A DNA stretch of 64,000 nucleotides from Ancylobacter polymorphus (lineage in GTDB: Bacteria > Pseudomonadota > Alphaproteobacteria > Rhizobiales > Xanthobacteraceae). Shown one piece after another: positions 20,182 to 29,903 of the stretch. The notes under the pieces are model-generated. The model was not told the DNA's origin. It searched no databases and saw only the letters and a list, made by a program, of their open reading frames with translations. Both the position numbers and the translations under genes were made by a program. Numbering within the stretch: the first letter of the stretch is position 1; every line of letters begins with the position of its first letter. The stretch lies in assembly GCF_022836935.1 (NCBI RefSeq), contig NZ_CP083239.1, forward strand, positions 124,001 through 188,000, read 5' to 3'.

Positions 20182-21225
20182 TCAGGCCGGTTTGTTCGCG
20201 GGCGTGTCCGGAGGCGCCTGCGACGACGCATCCGCCTTGGTCGGCGGGTTGAACGCCCAGACCAGCACGGTCATCAGGCTCACCCCGATGACGATGCCGA
20301 CCAGCCGCTCGATCGGCGGAGCGAGGCTGTCGGGCGGCGAGGCGCTGACCAGTGTTACCAGATAGGCGATGGCGCATTGGGTGCCGATATAGGCCTGGCT
20401 GGATTTGCCCAGGTGGATGCGGGCGAAGGAGAACACGCCGAGAAACAGCATCGACGCCCACCACCACACATGCACCGCGTCGATCAGGATGATGACCAGC
20501 GCCGCGGCCCCGCCGAGAATGCAGCCCAGAATGCGCTGGAAACCGCGATGGCGCGTCGCCAGCGGGTCGCTGTCGACGACGATGAGGCTGGAAATCAGCA
20601 CCTGCGGCAGTTGCGGCAGATCGAACAGCGACCAGACGATGATGATTGTGAAGGCGCCGAGCCCGGCGATGAATGACTGGCGCTCGGCATTGAGCGCGGT
20701 GGTAGCCGCCGCCTGCGCCTTCAGCCGCGCATGCAGCTCGCCCGCCCGCGGCCCCAGCGCCCAGCTCGACAGCGTGCCGCACACCACGCCGATGACGATC
20801 TCGAAGCAGCGGTAATGCGCGAAGCCGTAAAGCTGCGCCGGCTGGGTCATGGTGTAGAGCATGACCAGCGCGAAGGTGAGCCCGCCATAGAACCAGGCAT
20901 AGCCATAGGCGCTACGCTGGCGGCCATAGGTGCCCACCGCTGCGGCGATGGTCACCAGCGCCAGCTGCATGAGGTTGTAACCCTCCGCCCACTGGCCGAT
21001 ATAGTAGCCGCCAATCACCCCGATGAAGGTGCCGAGCACCCGCAGCACACCCTTGGTGAACAGGGCGTCGCGGTCGACATTGGCGATGATCATCACGCTG
21101 AGCGCGGCCCAATAGGGCTCGTCCAGCCCCATCAGCAGGGCGATATAGACGGCCGCCACCACGCCGGTGGCGGTGGCGAAGGCCTGCCGGTCAATATCGC
21201 TGATCCCGCCGCCGCCCTCTGCCAT
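20182..21225 (-). CDS. FUSC family inner-membrane transporter (aromatic acid exporter type)
   Basis: A 347-residue integral membrane protein. Several hydrophobic segments are grouped in two halves with a central cytoplasmic stretch (RAGELHARLKAQAAATTALN). The PYWAALSVMIIANVDRDALF region and RVLGTFIGVIGGYYIGQWAE match the fusaric acid resistance/AaeB family, which exports aromatic carboxylic acids with an HlyD-type partner. It is shorter than AaeB (about 650 residues), closer to single-repeat FUSC proteins. It starts 3 bases after the stop of the HlyD-family gene, so the two form one operon. Its own stop directly abuts the convergent ferredoxin-like gene. Confidence 0.85.
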   Translation of the reverse strand: MAEGGGGISDIDRQAFATATGVVAAVYIALLMGLDEPYWAALSVMIIANVDRDALFTKGVLRVLGTFIGVIGGYYIGQWAEGYNLMQLALVTIAAAVGTYGRQRSAYGYAWFYGGLTFALVMLYTMTQPAQLYGFAHYRCFEIVIGVVCGTLSSWALGPRAGELHARLKAQAAATTALNAERQSFIAGLGAFTIIIVWSLFDLPQLPQVLISSLIVVDSDPLATRHRGFQRILGCILGGAAALVIILIDAVHVWWWASMLFLGVFSFARIHLGKSSQAYIGTQCAIAYLVTLVSASPPDSLAPPIERLVGIVIGVSLMTVLVWAFNPPTKADASSQAPPDTPANKPA

Positions 21226-21228
21226 GGC

Positions 21229-22209
21229 TCAGAACCAGATCAGCACGCGGGCGTCGGCGCCGTTGAACAGTCCGAGCCCCTCGGGCCAGGCGTCCAGCGT
21301 TACCTCGATGGGAAAGCGCCGGGGCAGCCGCACCCAGTCCGTGGTCGGCTCGACATAGGGAATGACCTGTGGGTTGTCGGGCGAGCGGGCGACGCCGCCG
21401 GCAATGCCGCTGACCCGTCCCCAATGCAGCACCCACGGGTCTGAACCCAGCGTCAGCAGCGCCCGCTGGCCAACCCGGATGCGGGCGAGATGGCGCTCGC
21501 TCACATTCGCCACCACCCGGCGGCGCTTGTCGGTGACGATCGCCATCACCTCGCTGCCCGGGCGAAGATAATCGCCCACGCGGGTGACGAAGGGCGCGAC
21601 GCGGCCGGCATCGGGGGCGTTGATCATGGTTTTGGAGAGATCGTACTGCGCCTTCGCCACCGCGGCGGCGGCGGATTCGATGGCGGCCTGCGCCACCGAC
21701 ACGCGCCGCGCCGCCACCGCGAGCTGCGCCCCGGCGGCCGTCACATTCGCGTTCGCGGTGGCGACATCGCGGGTGGCGACATCGAGCGTCGCCTCGGGCG
21801 AATAGCCCTCCTTCTCCAGGGTCTTGATGCGCGTCAGCTGGTCTTCGGCATTGGTCTGCACCGCCTGCGCGGAGATGACGGCGGCCTTGGCCGCGTTCAC
21901 CTCGTCCTGAGCCAGTTCGAGATTGGCGCGGGCGGTGGCCAGCGCTGCCTGCGTTTCCTGCAGCTTCAGGGTATAGGGCGTGCGCTCGATCTCGAACAGC
22001 AGCTGGTCGGCGGTGACGCTCTGGTTGTTCTGCACCGCCAGCCGCGACACCGGCCCCTCCACCTGGGCGGAGAGCACGATGATGTCGCTCATCACATAGG
22101 CATCGCCGGTATAGGCGAGGAAGCGCACGCTGGTCTCATAAGCCGCGAACAAGCCGAGAATCACCCCAATGATCAGCGATACGGGGTGGCGAATAAGACG
22201 GCTCAGCAT
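21229..22209 (-). CDS. HlyD family secretion/efflux adaptor
   Basis: A 326-residue membrane-fusion protein anchored by one N-terminal helix (HPVSLIIGVILGLFAAYETS). Two lipoyl-like halves (ILSAQVEGPVSRLAVQNNQS and INAPDAGRVAPFVTRVGDYL) flank a long alanine-rich coiled-coil hairpin at about residues 85-190. It resembles AaeA/EmrA adaptors and is the first gene of an HlyD-FUSC operon, so it probably delivers the FUSC substrate to the periplasm or an outer-membrane channel. No small AaeX (DUF1656) gene is present between or before them. Confidence 0.88.
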   Translation of the reverse strand: MLSRLIRHPVSLIIGVILGLFAAYETSVRFLAYTGDAYVMSDIIVLSAQVEGPVSRLAVQNNQSVTADQLLFEIERTPYTLKLQETQAALATARANLELAQDEVNAAKAAVISAQAVQTNAEDQLTRIKTLEKEGYSPEATLDVATRDVATANANVTAAGAQLAVAARRVSVAQAAIESAAAAVAKAQYDLSKTMINAPDAGRVAPFVTRVGDYLRPGSEVMAIVTDKRRRVVANVSERHLARIRVGQRALLTLGSDPWVLHWGRVSGIAGGVARSPDNPQVIPYVEPTTDWVRLPRRFPIEVTLDAWPEGLGLFNGADARVLIWF

Positions 22210-22470
22210 GAAAGGCGCGGCTCCACGGATTCCGGCCCGGGGCCGGCGCGGCGCATCATCGCGGCTTTGCCGCGCCCGCTCAATCCTCCCCCGTTACCGC
22301 CGGGCGGCGTTTACGCAAACGCAGGACCGAGGGTCCGCCCCTAATGCGGCTTGGGGCTGGGAGCGGGGTCGACCGGCCGCCGGCTCGCGCTGGCCGCGCA
22401 ATCACAATCCCGCTGACTGTGGTAGGCATCGACGCCATATGCGCGGCGTCCGGCTGGGCGGAGAGGTGAG

Positions 22471-23658
22471 ATGAGAGACATGGCCTTCGATGTCGCAATG
22501 TTCAGGTCGGAGACGCCCGGGGTGGCTCACCGCGTCCACCTCAACAATGCCGGCGCCGGGCTGATGCCGCAGCCCGTGCTCGATGCCGTCATCGGCCACC
22601 TTCGCCGCGAAGCCGAGATCGGGGGGTACGAAGCCGCCAGCGAGGCAGCCCAGACGCTCGACGGCGTCTATGACAGTGTGGCGCGTTTGCTCGGGGCCGA
22701 GCGGGAAGAGATCGCGCTGGCCGAGAACGCGACGGTCGCGTGGCAACTGGCCTTCTACGCCATCCCCTTCCAGCCCGGGGACCGTATCCTCACGGCGCGG
22801 GCGGAATATGCCGCGAATTACGTCGCGTTTCTTCAGGTCGCCAAGCGAACCGGGGCGGTGATCGAGGTCGTTCCCGACGACGGGGACGGCATGCTCGACC
22901 CTGAAGCCCTCGAACGCATGATCGACGGTCGCGTCAGGCTGATCGCCATCACCTGGGTGCCGACGAATGGCGGCCTGCGCAATCCTGCGGCCGCAGTGGG
23001 TGAGATCGCGCGCCGGCACGGCGTGACCTATCTGCTCGATGCATGCCAGGCGGTCGGGCAGATGCCGACGCGCGTCGATCAACTCGGCTGCGACGTGTTG
23101 ACCGCAACGGGCCGCAAATTCCTGCGCGGACCGCGCGGCACCGGCTTTCTCTACATGAGGCGGGATCTGATGCGTCGCCTGGAGCCGCCGATGCTGGACC
23201 ATTTCGCGGCGCCATGGGTCGCCCCGGACCGCTACGAACTGCGTCCGGACGCACGCCGCTTCGAGACCTGGGAGAACAATTATGCGGCGAGGATGGGTCT
23301 CGGCCGTGCCGTGGACTATGCGCTGGAGATCGGTCTCGATCGGATCGAGGCGCGCTGCCGCGCTCTGTCCGCGCGCTTGCGCGACGGCCTGCGGGCCTTG
23401 TCCGCTGTCACGGTGCACGATCTCGGGCGCGATCCGGCGGCCATCGTGACGTTCTCGGTCAAGAACCGCGACGCGGCAGGCGTGCAGCAGAAGCTCGCCC
23501 TTGCGGGCATCAATGTGAGCGTCTCCTCGCCCTCCAGCACGCTTCTGGACGCGAAAGCCCGCGGGCTTCCTCCGCTCGTGCGAGCGTCTCCGCACTACTA
23601 CAACACCGAAGACGAAGTCGATCGTCTGGTGTCGGTCGTGAGCGCGCAGGTGTCCTAA
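22471..23658 (+). CDS. PLP-dependent class V aminotransferase family protein
   Basis: A 395-residue fold-type I PLP enzyme. HLNNAGAGLMPQPVLDAV near the start binds substrate phosphate/PLP elements, LLDACQAVGQMPT contains the PLP-pyridine aspartate, and TATGRKFLRGPRGTGFLY contains the Schiff-base lysine. The family includes cysteine desulfurases, isopenicillin-N-epimerase-like enzymes and EgtE-type C-S lyases; nothing here fixes the reaction. It has its own 261-base upstream region (with a small inverted repeat GCGTTTACGCAAACGC at 22307-22322) and a good ribosome site GGAGAGG before ATG 22471. It uses more GGG, AGG, CGT and TTG codons than its neighbours, a mild hint of recent acquisition. Confidence 0.82.
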   Translation: MRDMAFDVAMFRSETPGVAHRVHLNNAGAGLMPQPVLDAVIGHLRREAEIGGYEAASEAAQTLDGVYDSVARLLGAEREEIALAENATVAWQLAFYAIPFQPGDRILTARAEYAANYVAFLQVAKRTGAVIEVVPDDGDGMLDPEALERMIDGRVRLIAITWVPTNGGLRNPAAAVGEIARRHGVTYLLDACQAVGQMPTRVDQLGCDVLTATGRKFLRGPRGTGFLYMRRDLMRRLEPPMLDHFAAPWVAPDRYELRPDARRFETWENNYAARMGLGRAVDYALEIGLDRIEARCRALSARLRDGLRALSAVTVHDLGRDPAAIVTFSVKNRDAAGVQQKLALAGINVSVSSPSSTLLDAKARGLPPLVRASPHYYNTEDEVDRLVSVVSAQVS

Positions 23659-23664
23659 GCCGCT

Positions 23665-26034
23665 CTAATGCCTCCGCTCCTCGATGGCCGGCAGCACCGG
23701 CTCCTCATCCTCCTCGCTGCGTTCGCGTGCGCCGGGGTGCTCCTCGATCACCGGGCCCGGGGTGCTGGCAGCGCGCGCGGCGGCGCGACGTGAGCGCACG
23801 GGCGGGGCGAGTTGCTCCGCGTTCTGGTTCACCACCCGCAGCGGCGGGGCCATGCCCTTCTTGTCGGTGCCGAGATAGACTGTCTGATGCGGATAAGGCA
23901 TCTCGATGCCGCGCACATCGAAGGCGGCCTTGATGCGGCGGTAGAACTCGCGCCGCACATTCCACTGGCCGAGCGGACGGGTCTTGAAGCGGCCGCGCAG
24001 CTGAATGTGCGAGGGGTCCAGCGCCTCGACGCCGACCACCTCGAACGGCTCGATGATGGTTTCCGCCAGCGGTCCGGTCGCCGCCATATCGGCCGCGACT
24101 TCCGCCATCAGCGCCAGCGCCTCATCGATGCTCTCGCGATAGGCGATGCGCACATCGACCACCGCATAGGCGAAGTCCTTCGACATGTTCTTGACCGTCT
24201 GCACCTCGCCGAAGGGGATGGAGTGCACATTGCCGTCGAAGTCGCGCATATGGACGGTACGGATGGTGATCTTCTCCACCAGCCCGGCATGGGCGCCGAC
24301 CTCGACCACATCACCCACGGAGATGGTGTCCTCCATCAGGATGAAGACGCCGGTGATCACATCCTTCACCAGCGTCTGCGCCCCGAAGCCGATGGCAAGG
24401 CCCAGCACGCCGGCGCCGGCCAGCAGCGGCGCGATGTTGATGCCGATCTCCGACAGCAGGATCAGGCTGCCAATGGTGAGCAGCACCACGCGGAAAGCGT
24501 TCTGCAGAAACGGCAGCAGCGTCTTCAGCCGGGTGGAATTGGGGTTGGCCGCCCGCAGCCGCTCGGCGAAGGCGGTGGAGATTTCCCACAGCACGAGGCC
24601 GACCAGCACCACCACGCCGATGGAGATGAGCCGCCCCACCGCCAGCCGCCCGGCCTCCGAGGCGAGCCGCTCGAACGGGCGCGCGCCCCAGATTTCCAGC
24701 AGCACCAGCGCCGCGACCAGCATCACCAACCCCTGCATGGCGCTGCGCAGCGCTGGCAGATAGCGGTTGGCGCGCGCCTCCAGCAAGGGGTAGCGGGTGC
24801 GCATCTCGGCATTGAGCTTGAACACCCGCTCGAAGGCCCGCAGCATCAGCGCGATGACGAGCGACGCCAGGGCGAGGGTGAGCAGCGAGAGCAGCGTGGC
24901 GCGGGCGAGGAAGGCAAAACCGCCATCGACATCGAGCGTCCACACCATAAAACCGGCGATGACATAGGCGATGGCGAGGACGTGCCAGAAATCGGCGACG
25001 GCGTTGCGCAGCCGCGCCATCCGGCTCTCGCGCGCGCCGAGCCGCCGCAGCCGCCGCGCCACCCCGCCCCTTATCTGCAGCACGAACACCACGGCCATGC
25101 CGGCGACGAACAGGCCGAGCAGATTGCCGAAGAAGCGGTAGGTGGGCAGAGCGAGGCCCAGCACCCAGGCGGCGCGCAGCAGAAAATGGCCGTAGACCAG
25201 CGTATAGGTGAAGCGGCGGACCCAGAGATAGCCATAGGCCGCACTCTCGTGGTCGAGCGGAAACAGACGCATCTGCGGCGCGTCCGGCGTCAGCGCCGCC
25301 CGCGCGCCGACCAGGATAAGCCGCGCCAGAACATTGGCGTTGATCACGGTAACGACGGCGAGGCGGACGATGAAATTCAGCTCCACCAGCGCCAGCACAC
25401 CAAAGGCCGCCGCCGCGAAGGCGGCGATGGGCACGATGTCGATGAGCGTACGCAGCGCCAGCAGCAACGCGCGCATGAACAGGCCGCGCGTCGGCCGGGC
25501 CTCGATCGCCCGCCTCAGCCCGGCGAGCAGGCGCTTGGCGATGTATTCCGCCAGCAGGGCGGCGGCGAGCACGGCGATGATCATCGTCACCGCCCAGCCG
25601 ACGCGCTCCAGTACCAGCGGATCCGAGAGGTCGCTGAACAGCTGCTCCGCCTGCGCCGGCAATTGCTCGATCTCGCCAACCAGCGAGAGCACCGAGCCTG
25701 AGAAGGCGCCGAGAGACTGGGTGGCGCCGGAAAGCCAGTCGTCGCGGCCGGGGGCAGGCTCCTCGACGGCCGCCGGTGCTGTCGCCGCGCCGGCCTCACT
25801 GTCCACAAGCGCCCGCAGCTGCGCGAGGAAACGGGCGCGGGCGGCCTCGTCGCTCAGCGTATCGAGCAGCGCCCTGAGATCGCTGGTGCGGCCCTCCGGC
25901 ACCGGGGAGGCGGCGGGCGGGGCCCCGACGGCGGTGGAGGCACCGGCGGTCTGGGCCGCCAGCGGGCCGGCGAGGAGCGGGGTGAGGAGAAGGGAGAGGG
26001 CGAGGAGCAGGCGGCTGAAAGCACGCAGCGGCAT
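23665..26034 (-). CDS. Large MscS-family mechanosensitive ion channel
   Basis: A 789-residue envelope protein. An N-terminal signal peptide (LLALSLLLTPLLAGPLAAQ) and a periplasmic Ala-rich domain of about 130 residues precede roughly ten membrane helices. The MscS pore helix and beta domain lie at about residues 560-700: AGAGVLGLAIGFGAQTLVKD, then FILMEDTISVGDVVEVG and DFDGNVHSIPFGEV. The C-terminal tail is rich in Arg, Glu and Pro (EEHPGARERSEEDEE). Such YbdG/MscM-like channels relieve osmotic downshock. It is a single gene, convergent with the class V aminotransferase. Confidence 0.92.
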   Translation of the reverse strand: MPLRAFSRLLLALSLLLTPLLAGPLAAQTAGASTAVGAPPAASPVPEGRTSDLRALLDTLSDEAARARFLAQLRALVDSEAGAATAPAAVEEPAPGRDDWLSGATQSLGAFSGSVLSLVGEIEQLPAQAEQLFSDLSDPLVLERVGWAVTMIIAVLAAALLAEYIAKRLLAGLRRAIEARPTRGLFMRALLLALRTLIDIVPIAAFAAAAFGVLALVELNFIVRLAVVTVINANVLARLILVGARAALTPDAPQMRLFPLDHESAAYGYLWVRRFTYTLVYGHFLLRAAWVLGLALPTYRFFGNLLGLFVAGMAVVFVLQIRGGVARRLRRLGARESRMARLRNAVADFWHVLAIAYVIAGFMVWTLDVDGGFAFLARATLLSLLTLALASLVIALMLRAFERVFKLNAEMRTRYPLLEARANRYLPALRSAMQGLVMLVAALVLLEIWGARPFERLASEAGRLAVGRLISIGVVVLVGLVLWEISTAFAERLRAANPNSTRLKTLLPFLQNAFRVVLLTIGSLILLSEIGINIAPLLAGAGVLGLAIGFGAQTLVKDVITGVFILMEDTISVGDVVEVGAHAGLVEKITIRTVHMRDFDGNVHSIPFGEVQTVKNMSKDFAYAVVDVRIAYRESIDEALALMAEVAADMAATGPLAETIIEPFEVVGVEALDPSHIQLRGRFKTRPLGQWNVRREFYRRIKAAFDVRGIEMPYPHQTVYLGTDKKGMAPPLRVVNQNAEQLAPPVRSRRAAARAASTPGPVIEEHPGARERSEEDEEPVLPAIEERRH

Positions 26035-26251
26035 GAGGCCTTCCGTCGTTCGCGGCTCTTCGGCGGTGAGGCCGGGAGCACGCCGAGGTGAGGGAGCCGG
26101 AATGGCGGGTGCGGCTCATCTAACGCCCGGCGCCGTGAAAGGTTCCGCCGCTGCGATCTTGCCTCCCACGCAGCGGCGCAATGTCGCCCCGCCTTGCTCC
26201 CGTCACCTTCATCCGCACATTGGGGCCGTTACCTTGCGTCAGTGAGAGGCT

Positions 26252-26920
26252 ATGGAAGCTTTATCCGCCGAGGTGGTCGCGTTTCTGAGCGGCCACGACT
26301 ATCTGATCCCGCTGGTTATCGGCCTCATCGCCTTCGGCGAATCGCTGGTCCTCGTTGGCATTCTCATCCCCGCCACCGCACTGATGCTCGCCATTGGCGG
26401 GCTTGTGGGAACGGGTATCGTATCCCCGCTTCCGGTCATCGCTGCCGCCATTGCCGGCGCGGTTCTCGGCGATGTCGTCTCCTACTGGCTCGGGCGCTGG
26501 CTCGGGCCGCGCGTGGTGCATCGCCGGCCGCTGCTGCGCTACCGCGAGCAGGTGGCGCAGGCGCGGCTGTTCTTCCGCCGCTTCGGCTTCGCCTCCGTGT
26601 TTGTCGGCCGCTTCTTCGGGCCGGTGCGGGCCACCATGCCGCTGGTCGCCGGCATGATGCGGATGGATCAGCGCCGGTTTCAGCTCGCCAATGTCTCCTC
26701 GGCCATCGTCTGGGCGCCGGTCATGCTCGCCCCGGGCTGGCTGGCCGGGAAGAGCGCCAGCGAAATGGGCGGCCACAGCCAGGGCGAATGGCTCGTCATG
26801 ATGGTGGGCATCACCCTCGTCATGCTGATCGCCACTGTGGTGGTGCTGCGGGTGATCAAGGGGCGCATCGCCAAGCGGCCGCGCACGAGGCGCCGGCCTA
26901 GCGGGGTACCGGCGGGCTAA
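26252..26920 (+). CDS. DedA family membrane protein
   Basis: A 222-residue inner-membrane protein of the DedA/VTT (SNARE-associated) family, whose members are now linked to lipid carrier recycling and membrane homeostasis. Characteristic motifs are present: LVGILIPATALMLAIGGLVG, then GAVLGDVVSYWLGRWLG and FVGRFFGPVRATMPLVAGMM with the conserved arginines. Five or so hydrophobic segments are visible, and the C-terminus is basic (KRPRTRRRPSG). It is monocistronic and divergent from the MscS-type channel gene across a 217-base gap. Confidence 0.92.
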   Translation: MEALSAEVVAFLSGHDYLIPLVIGLIAFGESLVLVGILIPATALMLAIGGLVGTGIVSPLPVIAAAIAGAVLGDVVSYWLGRWLGPRVVHRRPLLRYREQVAQARLFFRRFGFASVFVGRFFGPVRATMPLVAGMMRMDQRRFQLANVSSAIVWAPVMLAPGWLAGKSASEMGGHSQGEWLVMMVGITLVMLIATVVVLRVIKGRIAKRPRTRRRPSGVPAG

Positions 26921-27083
26921 GCCGAGCCTTCGGCGCGGAGGTCGTCTTAACCATTTCGTAAGTATTCGTCCGCCCGCCCCAAGCCTTGCGCTACTATGGC
27001 CGGAGCAAGCCTACGGAGCGCCGCACCGTTCGTGCGGCGGCCCCGGAGCGAAAAACCTGGCCATGGGCGGACGGGAACGCGGA

Positions 27084-28022
27084 ATGATCGACAAGCTTGA
27101 GCCCTCCATCGGCCCCGTGCGGGCCCGCGCCGGCGAAGAGACCGGCGCCGCCCCGCGTGCTCCGGCAGCCCCTGCCCCGGGAGTTCCTGCCCCCGCCGCC
27201 TCACCCAACCGCGCCAAGGGCCCGCCGCAGGACCCGGTGGCGTTCCAGCGCTGGCTCGGCATCGAGCAGCTAAAGCTGCAGATGCGCCGGCTGGAACTGG
27301 AGACCAAGCGCGCCGAGGCCCCCGCCCCGCGCGCCCTGCCCCCGGTGCTGCCGATTCTGTTCGGGCTGGTGCTGGTGCTGCTGCTCGCCGGTGTCGCGTT
27401 TCTCGCGGCGCAGGTGTTGAGCCTGCGCGACGAGGTGGTCACGCTGCGCGGGGCTGAAGCCATGCTCTCCGAACGTCTCGCAGCGCTGGAAGTGCCGCAG
27501 GCCGCCGCGCCGGCGACCCCGCCCGCCGCAAGCGCGACGGCCCCCGCCGCACCGGCATCGGCCGCACCCTCGCCCGCCACGCCTTCACCCGCGACACCCG
27601 GCCCCGCAACCTCCGCGCCGACCGATCCGCTGGTGCCTCTGGCCGGCACCACGCCGACTCCGGCCCAGAATGCGCCTGCGGCGACCCCGCCCGCTCCGGC
27701 GGCGGCGGCGCAGCCGGGAGCGGGCTATACGGTGCGCATCTTCGCGCCGATCAACACCGTGCCCAAGGCGCGGGTCGACGCCTTCACCGCTCCGCTGAAG
27801 GCCGCCGGCTTCGACGTCGTTGTGTCTGACACCGGCGTGGTGCAGACCACCAGCAACACGCTTTCCTTCCATGCCGGCAGCGCCGACATGGCCAGTGACG
27901 TGGCGGAGATCATCCAGAAGCGCCGCCCCGCGCTCGGGGTCGAGCTGCGCGCCTCGCCGTCCATTCCGGACAGCGCGCGGCAGGTTCTGATCCTTAATCT
28001 CACGGAAGACGCCTTCAACTGA
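27084..28022 (+). CDS. Pro/Ala-rich single-pass membrane protein with C-terminal globular domain
   Basis: About 312 residues. A cytoplasmic N-terminal segment with a charged helix (QRWLGIEQLKLQMRRLELET) is followed by one membrane helix (PILFGLVLVLLLAGVAFLAA), a short coiled coil (LRDEVVTLRGAEAMLSERLA), a linker of about 80 residues made almost only of Ala, Pro, Thr and Ser, and a C-terminal domain of about 100 residues (YTVRIFAPINTVPKARVDAF). The last part resembles a SPOR or LytR C-terminal type fold (pairs of strand-helix units), suggesting a periplasmic domain on a flexible tether, but I do not recognise it firmly. The start at 27084 has GGGAAC upstream; ATG 27063 is an in-frame alternative. 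Confidence 0.75.
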   Translation: MIDKLEPSIGPVRARAGEETGAAPRAPAAPAPGVPAPAASPNRAKGPPQDPVAFQRWLGIEQLKLQMRRLELETKRAEAPAPRALPPVLPILFGLVLVLLLAGVAFLAAQVLSLRDEVVTLRGAEAMLSERLAALEVPQAAAPATPPAASATAPAAPASAAPSPATPSPATPGPATSAPTDPLVPLAGTTPTPAQNAPAATPPAPAAAAQPGAGYTVRIFAPINTVPKARVDAFTAPLKAAGFDVVVSDTGVVQTTSNTLSFHAGSADMASDVAEIIQKRRPALGVELRASPSIPDSARQVLILNLTEDAFN

Positions 28023-28045
28023 AGGCGCGCGCGGTCGCGCCCCGC

Positions 28046-28726
28046 TCAGGCGGCGGCGCGCCCACGCCGGGCGGTGCGCCCGGCCTCGCGGATGGCGGCG
28101 ATGTTGGCGGCATAGGCATCGCGGCCGCCCTTGAACACCGCTGAGCCGGCCACCAGCACATTCGCCCCCGCGGCGGCGCAGAGCGCGGCGGTTTCCGGCG
28201 TCACCCCGCCATCGACTTCGAGATGGATCGGCCGCTCGCCGATCATCGCCCGCAGCCGGTAGATCTTCGGCAGCACATCGGCAATGAAGGCCTGGCCGCC
28301 GAAGCCGGGATTGACGGTCATCGGCAGGATGAGGTCCACCTTGTCCAGCACATAGGCGACCACGCTCTCATGCGTCGCCGGGTTCAGCGCCACCCCGGCC
28401 TTCTTGCCGAGCGAGCGGATGAGCTGGAGGCAGCGGTCGAGATGATGCGTCGCCTCCGCCTGCACGGTGATGATATCCGCGCCCGCCTTGGCGAAGGCCT
28501 CGATATAGGGCTCCACCGGCTCGATCATCAGATGCACGTCGAAGACCTTGTCGGTGTGCGGGCGCATCGCCTTGATGACATCCGGCCCGAAGGTGATGTT
28601 GGGCACGAAATGCCCGTCCATCACGTCGAGATGGATCCAGTCGGCGCCGGCGCTGGCGACATCGCGCACCTCTTCGCCGAAGCGCGCGAAGTCGGAGGCG
28701 AGCATGGAAGGGGCGATGAGAACCAT
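28046..28726 (-). CDS. cbbE: Ribulose-phosphate 3-epimerase (Calvin cycle)
   Basis: A 226-residue TIM-barrel enzyme interconverting ribulose 5-phosphate and xylulose 5-phosphate. Metal-binding residues are in [14 protein letters not shown] and FDVHLMIEP, the catalytic aspartate is in IHLEVDGGV, and [12 protein letters not shown] forms the phosphate site. The ATG at 28726 has GGAGA upstream; the longer frame only reads through a repeat. It is the last gene of the cbb operon, 201 bases after cbbX, with a family A repeat in the gap. It could also serve the pentose phosphate pathway if it is the only copy. Confidence 0.93.
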   Translation of the reverse strand: MVLIAPSMLASDFARFGEEVRDVASAGADWIHLDVMDGHFVPNITFGPDVIKAMRPHTDKVFDVHLMIEPVEPYIEAFAKAGADIITVQAEATHHLDRCLQLIRSLGKKAGVALNPATHESVVAYVLDKVDLILPMTVNPGFGGQAFIADVLPKIYRLRAMIGERPIHLEVDGGVTPETAALCAAAGANVLVAGSAVFKGGRDAYAANIAAIREAGRTARRGRAAA

Positions 28727-28774
28727 GGGGTTGTCTCCTGGCGTGTATCTGCCGTCACGGCGCTGAACCGTTTC

Positions 28775-28890
28775 GCTCCCTCTCCCCATTGGGGAGAGGG
28801 TTGGGGTGAGGGGTGTTGACTGCTCCACAATCCTACTGCCCCCTCACCGACCCGCTTCGCGGGCCACCTCTCCCCCAGGGGGAGAGGGAG
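28775..28890. repeat. Family A repeat between cbbX and cbbE
   Basis: Two inverted modules as at 6545-6665. The left module has CCCTCTCCCCATTGGGGAGAGGG followed by TTGGGGTGAGGGG; the right module, from about 28838, has CCCCCTCACCGACCCG, a small hairpin CCCGCTTCGCGGG, and CTCTCCCCCAGGGGGAGAG. The right end stops about 38 bases before the cbbX stop codon. Confidence 0.85.
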
Positions 28891-28927
28891 ATATCAGGGC
28901 AGCCCGGCCATGACGTTCAGTCGACGC

Positions 28928-29872
28928 TCACCGCAGCGGCGGGTAGCTGTCGATGCCGCCGGAAAAAACCCGGCTGGCGAGAATGTCCTCGGCGGCGAGG
29001 GTGACGAGGTCGTCCGCCGTCACCGGCCGGTCGGAATTGAACAGCCGGTTGGCCTGACGCAGCCGGGCGCGATCCAGCGCGTTGCGGATCGAGCGGCCAT
29101 TGGCGAAATGTGGCTGCTGCATGCGCAGCTCGATATAGCGGCGAAACGCCTCCTCCGCCTCGCGGCTCATGCGGTAGTTCATGGTGTCGAGAATGCGCCC
29201 GCCAATGGCGTCGAGCTCGCCGGCGGAATAGTCGGGGAAGTCGACATGGTGCGCGACGCGCGAGCGGAAGCCGGGATTGGCGGTGAAGAAGCGCTCCATC
29301 CGGTCAGCATAGCCGGCGAGGATGACGACGAGATCGTCGCGCTGGTTCTCCATCACCTGCAGCAGGATTTCGATCGCCTCCTGCCCGTAATCACGCTCGT
29401 TTTCGGGGCGGTAGAGGTAATAAGCTTCGTCGATGAACAGCACGCCGCCCATTGCCTTTTTGAGGATTTCCTTCGTCTTCGGCGCGGTGTGACCAATGTA
29501 CTGGCCGACGAGATCGTCGCGCGTCACGGTGACGAGGTGACCCTTGCGGACATAGCCGAGCTTGTGAAGGATTTCCGCCATCCGCAGAGCCACCGTGGTC
29601 TTTCCCGTGCCGGGATTGCCGGTGAAGCTCATATGCAGGGTCGGACTCACCGCCTCCAGCCCGAAGCGGCGACGGGCGGTGTCGACGAGCAGCAGCGCGC
29701 CGATCTCGCGCAGGCGGCGCTTCACCGGCACCAACCCCACCAGTTCGCGGTCGAGCTGGTCGAACACATCGGCGAGGCCGCTGGAGGCGAATTCGGCGCG
29801 CAGGTCGATGGAGTCGGGGGCCTTCGGCGCGGCCTCGGCGGCGAGTGTCGGGTCGTCGATCACGGCATCCAT
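28928..29872 (-). CDS. cbbX: RuBisCO activase CbbX (AAA+)
   Basis: A 314-residue AAA+ ATPase that remodels inhibited red-type RuBisCO. Walker A is [16 protein letters not shown], Walker B is [15 protein letters not shown], and a sensor/arginine region lies in [20 protein letters not shown]. The pore-loop residues typical of CbbX ([19 protein letters not shown]) are present. The N-terminal extension and length (about 300-315) match the family. It lies downstream of cbbS, as in other Form IC operons, but separated by 260 bases that contain an intrinsic terminator and a family B repeat. Expression is therefore likely lower than that of cbbLS. Confidence 0.95.
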   Translation of the reverse strand: MDAVIDDPTLAAEAAPKAPDSIDLRAEFASSGLADVFDQLDRELVGLVPVKRRLREIGALLLVDTARRRFGLEAVSPTLHMSFTGNPGTGKTTVALRMAEILHKLGYVRKGHLVTVTRDDLVGQYIGHTAPKTKEILKKAMGGVLFIDEAYYLYRPENERDYGQEAIEILLQVMENQRDDLVVILAGYADRMERFFTANPGFRSRVAHHVDFPDYSAGELDAIGGRILDTMNYRMSREAEEAFRRYIELRMQQPHFANGRSIRNALDRARLRQANRLFNSDRPVTADDLVTLAAEDILASRVFSGGIDSYPPLR

Positions 29873-29903
29873 GGGCGTTGCTCCTGCCGGCGTCTTCTGG
29901 CGC

